A DNA stretch of 64,000 nt from Zingiber officinale (GCF_018446385.1 NC_055986.1:29447593-29511592), one strand, 5' to 3'. Shown: positions 1-10,511, counted from the first letter of the stretch. Translations and numbers: made by a program. The notes: generated by a model not told the origin, from the sequence alone.

Positions 1-1
1 G

Positions 2-2020
2 CTAAAGGGTCTGCAATACTATTCTCAGGTGCTCTATTTTTTCTTCCTGAGTTCCTGAATAGATAAGAATGTCATCGATAAACACAATAACAAATCTATC
101 TAGGTAGTCCCTGAATACTCTATTCATGAGGTCCATGAAAGTAGCTGGAGCATTTGTCACGCCAAAGGGCATGACTACGAACTCGTAGTGTCCGTATCTA
201 GTCCTGAATGCTGTCTTGGGTATATCCCCTTCTTTAACTTTCACCTGATGATAACCTGATCTGAGATCTATCTTAGAGAACACTGCTGCTCCCTTTAGCT
301 GATCGAACATGTCATCTATTCTGGGAAGAGGATACCTGTTCTTGATTGTGACTTGGTTCAGTGCCCGGTAGTCTATACACAGGCGCATGCTCCCATCTTT
401 CTTCTTCACGAACAATACAGGCGCTCCCCATGGTGAGTGACTAGGACGTATGAAGCCCTTGTCAAGCAGCTCCTGTAGTTGCTCATGAAGTTCCTTCAGT
501 TCTGCTGGAGCCATGCGGTAGGGCGCTTTGGAGATAGGATTCGTACCGGGAATGAGTTCTATCTCGAATTCAATCTCCCTGTCTGGTGCTAGGCCGGGTA
601 ACTCTTCAGGGAAGACTGCTGGGTAGTCACATACAACTCGGACCCCTTCTAGCTGTGGGTCCTTGTTTTGACTGGTATTGAATACATGTGCTAGGAATTC
701 TGTACATCTTGAATCCATTAATTTCTGTGCTTTTAGAGCTGAGAGAAACTTCCTGGCCTTTCTCTTTGGTTCTCCGATGTACTCGAACTGTAGTTCTGCT
801 TCAGGTTGGAATACGACTTTCTGTTTACGGCACTCTATAGAGGCACCGTATCTGATCAGGAAGTCCATTCCAAAAATGACATCATAATCATTCATGTCTA
901 GCACTATCAGATCACAAAAGAGTTCTTTGTCTGAAATAATGACTGGCACTGCTCTGAGCCAGTGCATGGATGCCATAATTTCTCCTGAAGGTAGTGTTGT
1001 CAAAAACTGACCACTGAGTACCTCTGGAGGTATCGCTATCTTTTCGGCAAATACCCTGGATATATAAGAATGGGTTGCCCCAGTATCGAATAAGACAGTT
1101 GTACTTTGCTGTAAAATACTGATCTGACTCGAAACAATTATCGAGGCATTTGCTACGTCCTCTCTGGTGAGTGAGTAGATCCTCGCGTTCGTCGTGGTTG
1201 AGGGGGCTTCTAGTCTGCCCTGGCTGATATGTGGACCATCTAAAGCGGCCTGCATATGATGTAACTGAGCTGGCTGGCCTCCGTACTGAATCGGCTGTGG
1301 TTGAGGAAGACTAGTCTTGTTTGGGCACTGCTTAGCCATATGCCCTTCCTGTCCACACTCAAAGCATCCTCGTGTGCCCTTACAACAAACTCCAGGGTGG
1401 AATTTCCCACAAGTAGCACATTTGGGATAACTAGGTTGTTTACTGGCTGGTCCTCCTTTTGGGTAACTCCCTGATTTGCGTTTGTTGCTGGAGTTCCCTT
1501 TCCAGTTAGAGCCATGGGAGTTGTGGCCCTGGTATTTCTGAGTACCCGAATCTCCTAGACCTTTGGACTCTGAGAAGGATTGCTTCTGCTGCTTGATGCT
1601 ATTCTGGTAATGCTCCGTGATGAGAGCACTACTTACTAGTTCTTCTGTGGTTTGTGGCCTATGAACGCCACTGGCTACATTCAGTGCTATGTCCATCCTC
1701 AACATTTTAAGCATCAGTCTGACCCTTTCCTTTTCAGTGCTGACTAATTCGGGACACAGACGAGCCAGCCTGTTGAATTTCTTCACGGCCTCCTCAACTG
1801 AAAGGTTGCCCTGGTGGAATTCAGTGAACTCGTCGTAGTGACGGTTTGTGACCTGTATGTGAAAGAACTCCTCAAAGAATTCTTTCTCGAAGTCAGCCCA
1901 TGTCATCTGGTTTACTGGGCACTTCGCTCTAATTCTCTCCCACCACATGCGTGCATCTCCTATTAGGCAGAAAGAGGCGCACTTCACCTTCTCATGTTCT
2001 GGCCTGTCCAGAAGCTCCAT
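2..2020 (-). CDS. gag, protease and RT portion of element 1
   Basis: A long open frame, cut by the window edge, that covers the retrotransposon gag domain, a CCHC zinc knuckle ([14 protein letters not shown], near residue 220), an aspartic protease with its DTGA motif (near residue 310), and the N-terminal half of reverse transcriptase up to the FIDDILIY active-site region. The gag start is probably further upstream, near 2400. Gag packages element RNA, protease cuts the polyprotein and RT copies the RNA; these roles are known for the family. It closely resembles the matching part of element 2 (20570-23054). Confidence 0.85.
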   Translation of the reverse strand: MELLDRPEHEKVKCASFCLIGDARMWWERIRAKCPVNQMTWADFEKEFFEEFFHIQVTNRHYDEFTEFHQGNLSVEEAVKKFNRLARLCPELVSTEKERVRLMLKMLRMDIALNVASGVHRPQTTEELVSSALITEHYQNSIKQQKQSFSESKGLGDSGTQKYQGHNSHGSNWKGNSSNKRKSGSYPKGGPASKQPSYPKCATCGKFHPGVCCKGTRGCFECGQEGHMAKQCPNKTSLPQPQPIQYGGQPAQLHHMQAALDGPHISQGRLEAPSTTTNARIYSLTREDVANASIIVSSQISILQQSTTVLFDTGATHSYISRVFAEKIAIPPEVLSGQFLTTLPSGEIMASMHWLRAVPVIISDKELFCDLIVLDMNDYDVIFGMDFLIRYGASIECRKQKVVFQPEAELQFEYIGEPKRKARKFLSALKAQKLMDSRCTEFLAHVFNTSQNKDPQLEGVRVVCDYPAVFPEELPGLAPDREIEFEIELIPGTNPISKAPYRMAPAELKELHEQLQELLDKGFIRPSHSPWGAPVLFVKKKDGSMRLCIDYRALNQVTIKNRYPLPRIDDMFDQLKGAAVFSKIDLRSGYHQVKVKEGDIPKTAFRTRYGHYEFVVMPFGVTNAPATFMDLMNRVFRDYLDRFVIVFIDDILIYSGTQEEKIEHLRIVLQTL

Positions 2021-2591
2021 CGTACTCTCCAGTGTTTTGAACCAGGCCTGAGCATCCCATGGTTCACTGGTGCCTGAGAAGTTCTCTGGCTTAATTTTCT
2101 GCCACTGGATCAGATAGGCTTCTCTCCTTACCCCGGCTGCTGGGGCTACTGGTGCTGCAGGCTGGACTGGTGGAACCTCTATAACTACTGGAGTTGCTAA
2201 GTTAGGTTCTGGGGTGACAGTGGGGGTGTTCTGCTGATTAGCCCTTAAAGTGGCTATCTCTTATTGCTGTTCAGCTAGCTGCAGTTGTAACTGAGCCACT
2301 ACTGCTGTAAGGTCTGGGGGAGGCACTGAACTGCCTGCCTCTTGCTGGGGCTCAGTAGCAGGTGCCCTTCTAGCTGGGCATCCTCGTGCTATTTCTAGAG
2401 ACATAGAGGACATACATAATTAATACAATCATAATTACATAACTATTGTTATCATGTTAGATACTATCATAAATAAACATGCTTTAGTTATCTCTAAACA
2501 TGAAAACAAGAAGCATAAATACAGTGAGAGATGTTCTTACTTGGAAGCTGCGAGTTCAATGCTGATATGTGTGTAGGAAGTATGGAACTTG

Positions 2592-2603
2592 GCTCTGATA
2601 CCA
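2592..2603 (-). other. Primer binding site, element 1
   Basis: Read on the minus strand this is TGGTATCAGAGC, complementary to the 3' end of plant initiator Met-tRNA, three bases from the LTR edge. It sets the orientation and the LTR boundary. Confidence 0.9.
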
Positions 2604-2849
2604 CTCTGTAATGACCCGCCTCCTACTGACTAGGCTGCGAGGCCGGACCGTCACATTATGCTGTGCTAAGCTATATTATAAGGTGCGGAAATGTGAACTA
2701 ATTTAAAATTTACTAAACCCATGCCAATTGCTACTAAATCTGAACTGATGCTTAAAGATACCCTTTTTAAATGTTGTACCTTTACTCCAAAGAGAAGATC
2801 TAGCCTTCACATGTGATTAAGGACTGAACTTAAGTGTTTCCAGCTGGAA

Positions 2850-3215
2850 CAGGCATTTCAATCAATCGGCTGATCGATTGGGATGTTCGGATCGATTCAC
2901 TGATCGATCCAGCATGCCACTGTATACGAAAACTTTGATTGGATCGATCGGTTGATCGATCCAGACTTGTTGATCGATCCATTCGTCGATTCAGCTCGCT
3001 ACTGTGCACGGGGTAAATTCTGGATCGATCGGCTGATCGATCCAAGCTTGCCAATCAATCCAGGGATCGATTCCAAGGCTCTCTGTTCGCGAGGCTAATT
3101 CCCCGATCGATCCAGTGATCGATTCCATAGCTTACTGTTCGCGAAATCAAGCTCCCCAATCGATCGGCTGATCGATTGGGGGCCTCCAATCGATCGGCAG
3201 ATCGATTGGGGTTTC
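2850..3215. repeat. Palindromic GATCGAT repeat block in element 1 LTR
   Basis: About a dozen imperfect copies of an 18-bp near-palindrome of the form ATCGATCGGCTGATCGAT, separated by 10-40 bp spacers that often contain CTGTTCGCG or CTGTGCACG. The same block recurs in both element 2 LTRs. Confidence 0.85.
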
Positions 3216-4889
3216 TGATTTTGCAGCTGAGTTATAATTTCAGCACTGTTCCGTGCCCAAATCGCATATGCAAGTTCTAAAATGGCTGGGAAACATTCTA
3301 ACATCAAATATTTAGTATTCTAAGCTTGGCCTAGTGCATAGTTCACTAGTTCATGGCATTTAAACATACTTAAGTGCGGAACAAATAAATTGCTAAAGAG
3401 TTCTAATGCTTAAACAAAACTTGCTAGATCCCTAAGATCTTTATTCCAAGTTCCACCCACACACATCTTCATCGCATTGTCCTCCAGCCTCCGCTAGTCC
3501 ATCTTTCCTTTACCTTTATCTGCAGTATAAGGAAAAGAGTATATGTAAGCCTGGGAGCTTAGTAAGAAACCATCTACCTTACAAAACATGCATACGATGA
3601 AATTTATGTTGTAAAACATGCTGTTTGAAATACATGCTGAACATGGCTAAATATGGATTCTAAAACATGGCATAAACACATACGATACATGTCAATCACA
3701 GCTAAGCCTAAAAATCATCATGTGGATCTGTAAGAACTAAACTGAAATAAAACTGAACTGAACTAATGCTAACTGATGCTAAGCTGTACTGTTTTCACAT
3801 AACATATTTCATAAGGTTTTTGAAAAACTATTTATCATAGATAGATGAAAATAGATAATCATACTGCTGATGGGTCCGGCAACTGTATTTGCTGTGCGCG
3901 CATCCCTAACTAGACCCGAGGTAGCTAATCCCAAATCCAGTAGGGTTACTAGGTTATCTAAACCTAGGGACGACTATGGGAGCCCAACCCAAGGACATCT
4001 AGTCCAGTACAGTGCCACTGAATAAAGTAAAATACTGAACTATAAGCTAAATATCTTGTCTTGCTTTCATTAGGTTGACTGCACCTAATGCTAGGTTATT
4101 TGAACCTAGAGGCGACTGTGGGAGCCCACCCATTGGACCGTAGTCCCATGTAAGCTATAGCAAGGCTAGAAAAACTAATTTAAACGCTTCTATTGCATTT
4201 ACTGAGCTATTAAAACGCCAACTGTAATATTTTACTGAGCTAAGCATTTTATCGAACACTTGGTGTACTCCAACTCTCCCCTCTATTAGGGAGACCACCT
4301 CTAGGCACCCGACAACATCTAAAACCTCCACTGAAGGGGGGGAAAATGTGTCTGGCCCATCTAGAGGTGCTCACTAAATCCCTAAATCTGCGAGGAGGGT
4401 TAAATACACCCTATGTGTCGAAACACTACATATAGCTAATTTAAAAACATGCGATCATACGAAAAGCTACTTATACTGCAGGTGAGGGGTTTCTTACCTT
4501 CTGCTCGAAGTTTCTTACAAATCTAAACGCTAGATTTCCGGTGGAGGAGATTCCTTCGGCGATCTCCTTGCGTCTACGTGTTCCTCTCGCAGAGGTGAGC
4601 ATCCTCGTGCCTTTGATGTTGCCGGAAGATACTCCTATGGCCCTAGGGATGGAACCCTAGGTCTTCCTTGGCTTGGGCGCCAAGAGGATGAGGGAGAGAA
4701 GAGGGGTCAGCGGGTGAGGGTTTAAGGAGAGGAAAGTCACGATCCAAATAACTCCTCACTTAATAATTTTTCCCTATTTATATTAAGTGGTTAATTCGCC
4801 CAACTTAAATATAAATATAATTGATTCCCTCTTCTTTCAGCATGGCCTTGTTGGGTTCAATTGGTTACTAGCGTCCACTATAAGTCGTA

Positions 4890-4935
4890 GGACCCAATAG
4901 GTCTCGGGTTCAATACCCGCGTAGGCTATTTTACG
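4890..4935 (+). other. tRNA T-arm-like segment in element 1 LTR
   Basis: Contains GGTCTCGGGTTCAATACCCG, which folds as a tRNA T arm (CGGGT/ACCCG) and resembles a Pol III B box. It is antisense to the element and lies about 130 bp inside the LTR start. No full cloverleaf is seen. Confidence 0.5.
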
Positions 4936-5051
4936 TTCCTATTTGTTTTTGCTATTTCCGCTACTCTACAATTTCTGTAAAAATATCCTAAAATTCCAGA
5001 AAAATACTAGGATATTTCTAATAATTATTTTGAGAATTTTCGGGCGTTACA

Positions 5052-5838
5052 TCCTTTTTCTCCTGGAGAACATTTTTCTTACCAAGTTCACCAGGTATTC
5101 TTCATCTTCGGAATCTTGATCGGAATCTTCTTCCGATTCAGACTTGCTCTTCTTTTCTTTGGAGGAGCCTGCAAATAAAGCAACACATTTCTCGGCTCCA
5201 GCATTAGTTTGTTCATGCAGTTCTAACTCACAAAAAAGCTCGTCTAACTTTAATTTAGATAAGTTTTTAGAAATTTTGTAGGCATCTACGATCGATGCCC
5301 ACAAACTATTACGTGGAAAAGCATTTAGTGCGTACCTTATTAAATCTCTGTTTTCCATCTAGTGACCTATCGCGTGGAGTTCGTTGAGGATGTCCTTGAT
5401 CCTCGCGTGCAGTTGACTTGCCGTTTCCCCTTCCTGCATTTTTATATTAAATATTTTATTTAAAAGTAAGTCTCTTTTTGTTACCTTTGCGTCGCTCGTT
5501 CCTTCGTGCAGCTCGATCAATTTGTCCCATAATTCTTTAGCGTTCTGATGCGGCCCGACCCGGTTCAGCTCTTCTCGTGTTAGACCGCAGTGTAGCGTGT
5601 TGATTGCTTTGTTTTCCGTCGACGCCTTTTTCCTCATGTCCGGAGTCCACTGTTCCGGGTCTAGTGGATTTCCGGAGTTGTCGACTGGAGTTCGGTACGC
5701 CTTTATGACGCTGAACCATTGATCGTAGTCTGTCTTTAGGTACACCTCCATTCTTTTCTTCCAGTACGAGAAGTCATCCCCGTTGAATAGGGGATGACGT
5801 ACTGTGCTAAAGCCTTCTAGTTGAGACATCCTACACAC
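5052..5838 (-). pseudogene. copia gag N-terminal part
   Basis: Encodes the plant copia gag region of the UBN2 type. An N-terminal segment with the motif FSYWKKRMEVYL is followed by the LWDKLIELHEGT segment and the HARIKDIL segment, then an acidic serine-rich stretch. It starts with a methionine close to the primer site side. Gypsy element 1 cuts it off on the left. Confidence 0.75.
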
Positions 5839-6112
5839 AAGTAAACAATGAAAAGAAATATCCCAAGACTTGGTCTTGGATTAGCAGTGCGAGAAGAAAA
5901 AAATAAGAGAAGTATCTAAATTGGTGTTGCACCAATTTAGATTTAATTGCAACGAAGAAGAAATTTCCAAAGCAATTAATAATAATATCAGATTAGAACT
6001 AAGCGTAAAACTCGAAAACAAAACAAAAAAAACAAAATAAAAGTTAATATTTTCACCCCCTGTCTGATTGGTGGTTGCACCAAATCAGAGCGGTACCTGC
6101 ATTGATACCACT
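5839..6112 (-). other. Leader of the copia element with primer binding site
   Basis: An A-rich stretch between gag and the LTR, with a short inverted repeat (GGTGTTGCACCAATTTAG near 5922) and the primer site TGGTATCAATGC (minus strand, 6099-6110). No gene is seen. Confidence 0.7.
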
Positions 6113-6615
6113 TGTTGGACCATGAAACGTTGATAGAGGAGGGGGGTGAATATCGATTCGAAAAGCAGCGTTAAAAAGAGTTAAGCGCAGCGGAATAATA
6201 AAAAAAATAGACAAATGAACACGGTGTTTTTTACTTCGTTCGGAGCCTGTGACGACTCCTACTCGAAGGTCCGTACTCCGTGAGTACTTTCGTTGGGCAA
6301 TTTACTAGCAATTCGAAATGATAAGTACAAAGGCAGTACAAGAAATGTTAATAAATAGTAAAACAAAGCTATACCGACAGAGGGAAATCTACAAAGAAAA
6401 GATCGCGTTGTCGAAGCTTCGTTAGAGTCGTTGGAGCGTAGAGCAGCAGAGTAAGCAGTCTAAGATTTCTGAGTTGATACAGAAGCTCCACCCCTGGGGC
6501 TTCTTTTATATGCTGCTCCGGGCACCTGGATCCCTTCCGGGCGCCCTGGTGCGACGTGGCAGGTCTAATCATCGAACTCCACGTGGCGACGACTCGGCTT
6601 GGATAAAATTCACCT

Positions 6616-6646
6616 CCGGGCACCCGGATCCCCTCCGGGTGCCCGG
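6616..6646. repeat. Perfect 13-bp inverted repeat
   Basis: Arms CCGGGCACCCGGA and TCCGGGTGCCCGG around a 5-nt loop. A weaker copy of the same hairpin lies about 90 bp to the left (near 6518-6553). Confidence 0.85.
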
Positions 6647-6927
6647 ACCCCTCTTCTCCAGAAAGTCCTTCTCCTGCAAGAAAAGGTTAGTCCGAGGCAA
6701 ATATACCCTGCAACACAGATTGTTAGCACAGTTTTATAGATAAGCAAATTGAGTATGAATCAGCAAAAAGAGTATGACTTAGATTCCGTCTTTCCGAGAC
6801 CGGAATCTAGTCACGATCTCGACTTAGATATCTGAAATGGATCTAAGCCGGATCGATGCCTAATGTTCCCTTCCCGGGAACGCGTCCTCGCAGTCACTCC
6901 CCTCCAGTGACTTACCTCACTTACCTG

Positions 6928-7131
6928 CCAGACATCCAGTCAGCCCGTCGACCCGTCTGGACTTTGTGCCAGCTATCCGGTCATCCCGTCGACCTAACTG
7001 GACTTCGTTCCTAAGCGTCCGGTCAGCCCGTCGACCCGCTTGGACTTCGTGCCAGTTATCTGGTCAGCCCGTCGACCTAGCTGGGCTTCGTGCCAGACAT
7101 CCGGTCAGCCCATCGACCTGTCTGGACTTCT
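6928..7131. repeat. Five 41-bp tandem hairpin units in the copia LTR
   Basis: Units start near 6928, 6969, 7011, 7052 and 7093. Each has a constant core (GTCAGCCCGTCGACC or close) between short arms that are complementary within the unit. The arms differ between units: CCAGAC/GTCTGG, AAGCG/CGCTT, CCAGACA/TGTCTGG. Confidence 0.85.
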
Positions 7132-7233
7132 CCTGCACACTCGATCAGAGTGTTAGACAACAACAAACTAACTTAACCTGATTTATCATTCATCAAAACC
7201 TGGGTTAAATCGTTAGTGCTAACCGCACCAACA

Positions 7234-7751
7234 GTTGACTTTTTCATCCGGGACCTCTGCTCCGTTTCAGTCCCGCCTCGGTCCTGGTCTTCCGCTCCGG
7301 ATCCGCTTACTTGGGTGATCTTTGCAATCCAGAAAAGGGCTCACCCGAACCCAACTTCCGGTCTTCTCAAGCAGCCTTCCTCTCCGGCTTCTCATCCCTC
7401 GGAATCGCTGCGTGTTTCCCTCTCGTCCATCAGCGTACTCATCCGTAGTCTTCGTCCCTCAGTCGAACCGTGTGCCGACCTTCTCGCTAGCTGCGTCTCT
7501 TGCTCCCCGAGCAATCTTCCGCTCTGGATTCGTCCCTCGGAACCACCGCATGCTTCCTTCTCGTCCACCGGGGTACTCTTCCGCAGCGCCTCGTCCCTCG
7601 GACGCACAGCGTGCCGTCCTTCTCGCTAGCTGCATCTTCCGCTCGACTACCTGTGCTCCTAAGCTCCTGCACACTTAGACACAAGGTTAGAAACAATGCA
7701 AGACCTAACTTAACTTGTTGATCACACCAAAACAACCTTGGGGTTCTAACA
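7234..7751 (-). mobile_element. Older copia LTR fragment
   Basis: Ends on the right with GGGGTTCTAACA, and the last 90 bp share layout and wording with the end of the neighbouring copia LTR (CTCCTGCACACT, then an A-rich stretch with CTAACTTAAC, then a CAACA-like end). The middle holds imperfect GC-rich repeats with the phrase CGTCCCTCGG. The copia element on the left inserted into it, so its other part is outside the window. Open frames in this stretch are repeat by-products. Confidence 0.6.
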
Positions 7752-7899
7752 GAGAGATTCTGACACACGTTATGTGTCAAGGGTTGGAGGGGGGAAGATT
7801 TAAAGGGAGAGAAGGTAATGACATGTGTCAAGAGTTGGATGGGGTAATTTAAGTGTCGAATTAGGAAGGTAATTTAAAGGAAGGGAGAGATTTTGACCT
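7752..7899. other. Unassigned spacer
   Basis: About 150 bp between the copia debris and the AT-rich repeat, with short direct repeats of the form CACATGTGTCAAG and GGTAATTTAAAG. No gene is seen. Confidence 0.5.
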
Positions 7900-8290
7900 A
7901 TGTTAAAAATTATATAAAATTAAAAAAAATAAAATTTTTGATAAAAAATAATAAACAAAATTGATTAAAGAAATAAAACTAAATAAATATTAAAATAATA
8001 AATAAAATAATAAAAAAATTAATTAAAAAAATAAAACTAAATAAAAATTAAATAAAATTAAAAAATATATAAGTATTAATGAAAAAATAATAAACAAAAT
8101 TAATTAAAAAATAAAACTAAATAAAAATTAAATAAAATTAAAAAATATATATAAGTATTAATCAAAAATAATAAATAAAATTGATTAAAAAAATAAAACT
8201 AAATAAAAATTTAAAAATATATAAGTATAAAAGAAAAAAATAATAAATAAAATTAATTTTAAAAATAAGACTAAAAAAATCAAAGAAAAT
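7900..8290. repeat. AT-rich tandem repeat, period about 80-87 bp
   Basis: Four to five imperfect units built around ATAAAACTAAATAAA and AATAATAAACAAAATT, almost pure A/T. It resembles a degenerate minisatellite, possibly matrix-attachment-like DNA. It borders the left edge of the snRNA array. Confidence 0.75.
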
Positions 8291-8299
8291 AGAGGGTAG

Positions 8300-8375
8300 A
8301 ACGGTCTTTTGAAGGGGAGAGAGAGAGGAGGAGGGGGGAGGTGCGCGGTGTCGCGAGGGGGGGGGGGGAAGAAAT
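8300..8375. other. Purine-rich G-run boundary tract
   Basis: GAGAGAGAG and GGAGG runs, then a run of twelve or so G residues just before the array begins. It has potential for triplex or G-quadruplex DNA. No gene is seen. Confidence 0.6.
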
Positions 8376-8646
8376 TTGCTTCAAATATTGTGGTTGTATG
8401 ATATACTTTGTAAGAGTTGTGATTGCATGAGTCAACATCATGGGTGGTTCAAATATCGTGGTTGTATGATAAACATAGTGAGAGTTTCGAACTCTTGTTA
8501 TATGAGCCTGTCTAATCTTTTATCATTACATTGTATCGCAAGGGAAGAGAAGAAGGTTTCTAGAGCCTAGCGTTGGGGTAAGGAAGGAGGATGCGAAGAG
8601 AGTGAATGTTCGGCGTTTGAGGGGTGATTAATTTGACTAGTGTTTA

Positions 8647-8695
8647 GTCCCACATTGCTTGTGCTTGGTGAGCTTCCTGCAGAAGACATTATAAA
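8647..8695 (+). promoter_or_regulatory. snRNA promoter of copy 1 (USE + TATA)
   Basis: USE GTCCCACATTG at 8647-8657 and TATAAA at 8690-8695, with 32 nt between them. This matches plant Pol II snRNA genes (about 33) rather than Pol III types (about 23). Confidence 0.8.
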
Positions 8696-8723
8696 TTGGT
8701 TCAAGGTTGATTGATAATAAAGC

Positions 8724-8849
8724 ATGCAGTTGTGTGATGGACACAAAGCGAATTATTCTTTCGCCTTTTACTAAAGAATACCGTGTACTTGTCACTAAAA
8801 ATAACATATATTAATTTTTGAAAGGGCTTTTTTTACAAAGGAGCCCTAA
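8724..8849 (+). ncRNA. U5 snRNA-like gene, copy 1 (P/Q mosaic, array edge)
   Basis: First copy of the array. The upstream half matches type P and the RNA body matches type Q, so it looks like a recombinant left at the array edge. Loop I (CGCCTTTTACT) is intact at 8762-8772 on a UAUUCUUU/AAAGAAUA stem. The lower stem (GTGATGGACAC with GTACTTGTCAC) keeps 9 of 11 pairs. The Sm site AATTTTTG is at 8813-8820. The 3' hairpin pairs GGGCTTTT with AAGGAGCCC using G-U pairs. The 3' box AGTTGAA is at 8859-8865. The transcript start is set about 34 nt after TATA. Expression is possible, but the weak lower stem is a concern. Confidence 0.7.
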
Positions 8850-9329
8850 CAAATTACAAGTTGAATTTATTCCTAACAATTTTAAAATTAATTATTTTAG
8901 CTGTGAGAGCAATAATGTTTCATACATTTATTTTTCTAATAATTTAGAAATTTTTGGTCTTCTTTACATTGATTATTAGGATATATTTAGATAGTACACT
9001 AACTATTAGGATATATTTAGAAAGTAGTGTGGTGGATGACTAAGCATCATGAGTGTGGTTCAAATATGGTGGTTGTGCAATATACTCTGTCAGAGTTTAG
9101 ATTTTGATTGCATGAGTCAACATCATGGTGGTTTAAATATCGTGGTTGTATTATATACTCTATGAGAGTTTTGAACTCTTGTTGCATGAATCTATCTCAT
9201 CTTTTGCCATTACACTGTATCCCAAGGGAAGAGAAGAGGGTTTACGGAGCGTAGCGCATAGGAAACGAAGGAGGATGCGAAGAGAGGGAAGGTTCAGCGT
9301 TTAGGGGTGATTAATTTGGCTAAAGTTTA

Positions 9330-9379
9330 GTCCCACATTGCTTATATATGGTGAGCTTCCTACAGAGGACATTATATAT
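9330..9379 (+). promoter_or_regulatory. snRNA promoter of copy 2
   Basis: USE GTCCCACATTG at 9330-9340 and TATATA at 9374-9379, spacing 33 nt. The promoter looks good although the gene body is decayed. Confidence 0.7.
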
Positions 9380-9406
9380 TGGTTCAGGGTTGCATCATAA
9401 TAAAAC

Positions 9407-9515
9407 ATGTAATTGTGTGATAAGCACAAAGCAAATAATTCTTTCATCTTTTTTTAAAGATACTGTGTACTTTTCACTAAAAACAGCATACATTAATTTT
9501 TGATGAGCCTAATCA
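9407..9515 (+). pseudogene. U5 snRNA-like pseudogene, copy 2 (type R)
   Basis: Keeps the 5' lower-stem strand (GTGATAAGCAC), the Sm site (9495-9502) and the 3' box AGTTAAA (9523-9529). Loop I is changed to CATCTTTTTTT and the terminal hairpin is absent: after the Sm site only ATGAGCCTAAT remains. The same two defects recur in copies 6, 10 and 14, so they arose before the higher-order unit was copied. Confidence 0.8.
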
Positions 9516-9931
9516 AATTGCAAGTTAAATTTGTTCCTAACAATTTTTAAATTAATTATTTTAGTTGTAAGAGTTATAATGCTTCATATATTTAATTTTA
9601 TCTCATATTTTTATTTTTTAATAAATTAGATATTTTTGGTTCTATAGAAGTTTACACTAATTATTTGCATATATTTGGAAAGTACACCGACTATTAGGAT
9701 ATATTTTGAAAGTACAGATGAAGTGTGGTGGACAACTAAGCATAATATCGTGGTTGCATGATATACTCTGTGAGAGTATTGATTACATGAGTCAACATCA
9801 TGGGTGGTTCAAATATCGTGGTGGTATCCCAACGGAAGAGAAGAGGATTTACGGAGCCTCGCTCAAGGAAGGAGGATGTGAAGAGAGGGAAGGTTCGACG
9901 TTTGAGAGGTGATTAATTTGGCTAGCATTTT

Positions 9932-9979
9932 GTCCCACATTGCTTGTGCTTGGTGAGTTTCCTACTTGGACATTATAAA
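9932..9979 (+). promoter_or_regulatory. snRNA promoter of copy 3
   Basis: USE at 9932-9942 and TATAAA at 9974-9979, spacing 31 nt. The one-base-shorter spacing is shared by other type S copies. Confidence 0.75.
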
Positions 9980-10007
9980 TTGGTTCATGGTTGCTTCATA
10001 ATAAAAC

Positions 10008-10134
10008 ATGCAGTTGTGTGATAGGAACAAAGCGAATTATTCTTTCGCCTTTTACTAAAGAATACCGTGTGCTTGTCACTAAAAACAACATACATTAATT
10101 TTTGAAAGAGCTCCTTTTACATAGGAGCCCTAAC
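10008..10134 (+). ncRNA. U5 snRNA-like gene, copy 3 (type S)
   Basis: Loop I is intact (10046-10056). The lower stem GTGATAGGAAC with GTGCTTGTCAC pairs at 10 of 11 positions. The Sm site is at 10097-10104. The 3' hairpin is of the strong type S form (GCTCCT...AGGAGC) with one change at its loop. The 3' box AGTTAAA is at 10143-10149, 7-8 nt after a CA, as in plant snRNA genes. This is one of the more complete copies. Confidence 0.75.
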
Positions 10135-10511
10135 AAATTATAAGTTAAAATTTTTCCTAATAATTTTTAAATTAATTATTTTTGTTGTAAGAGCTATAAT
10201 GTTTTATATATTTAATTTTATCTCAAATTTTTTATTATTATTTTAGATTGTTTATTAGGGTACAGATGGAGTGTGGTGGACGACTCAACATCATGAGTGT
10301 GGTTCAAATATTGTAGTTGTATGATATACTTTGAAAGAGTTTTGATTGCATGAGTCAGCATCATGGGTGGTTCAAATATCGTGACTGTATGATATACTTA
10401 GTGAGAGTTTCAAACTCTTGTTATACGGAGCCTAGTGATGGGGTAAGGAAGGAGGATGTGAAGAGAGTGAATTTTCGGCGTTTGAGGGGTGATTAATTTG
10501 GCTAATGTTTA

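Larger units (their letters stand above)
1..5051 (-). mobile_element. Ty3/gypsy chromovirus (Tekay/Del-like) element 1, partial
   Basis: Right-hand part of a minus-strand LTR retrotransposon that runs off the left edge. From right to left it shows a 2.4 kb 5' LTR (2607-5051), a primer binding site complementary to initiator Met-tRNA (2592-2603), and gag, protease and reverse transcriptase in that order. The long LTR and the close similarity to element 2, which has an integrase with a C-terminal chromodomain, place it in the Tekay/Del group of chromoviruses; the clade is inferred. It inserted into the gag of the copia element on its right. The 5 bp right flank, TCCTT at 5052-5056, should be the target duplication, but the partner lies outside the window. 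As far as it is visible it is nearly whole, with about one break. Confidence 0.9.
2607..5051 (-). repeat. 5' LTR of element 1
   Basis: Bounded by TGTAATGACC on the left and GGGCGTTACA on the right, so on the element strand it runs TGTAAC...TTACA. It is about 2,445 bp long. It is clearly related to the element 2 LTRs (16378-18692 and 41882-44176) in the same order throughout, including the GATCGAT-rich block, short duplicated blocks with the phrase CTAGGTTATCTAAACCTAG, and a tRNA T-arm-like segment near 4905. The short open frames inside it are by-products of these repeats. Confidence 0.88.
5052..7233 (-). mobile_element. Ty1/copia element (SIRE-like gag), partial
   Basis: 5' portion of a minus-strand copia retrotransposon: part of gag (5052-5838), an untranslated leader, a primer binding site (6099-6110, TGGTATCAATGC on the minus strand) and a complete 1.1 kb 5' LTR (6113-7233). 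Gypsy element 1 interrupts it at 5051, and the rest of it lies outside the window. The right flank GTTGA (7234-7238) is the likely target duplication. It sits inside an older, related copia LTR piece. The SIRE-like placement is inferred from the gag type only. The visible part is broken by the insertion and by about one further change. Confidence 0.8.
6113..7233 (-). repeat. 5' LTR of the copia element
   Basis: Ends are TGTTGGACCA on the left and GCACCAACA on the right (TGTTGG...CCAACA on the element strand), 1,121 bp. It contains a perfect 13-bp GC-rich inverted repeat at 6616-6646 and five 41-bp hairpin-forming tandem units at 6928-7131. Confidence 0.85.

Noticed and set aside
2830-3307. 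Open frames rich in Asp-Arg-Ser
   Set aside because: By-products of the GATCGAT palindrome block in the LTR; the same happens near 16786.
6966-7831. Overlapping open frames on both strands
   Set aside because: GC-rich copia LTR repeats; no family is recognisable and there is no consistent frame.
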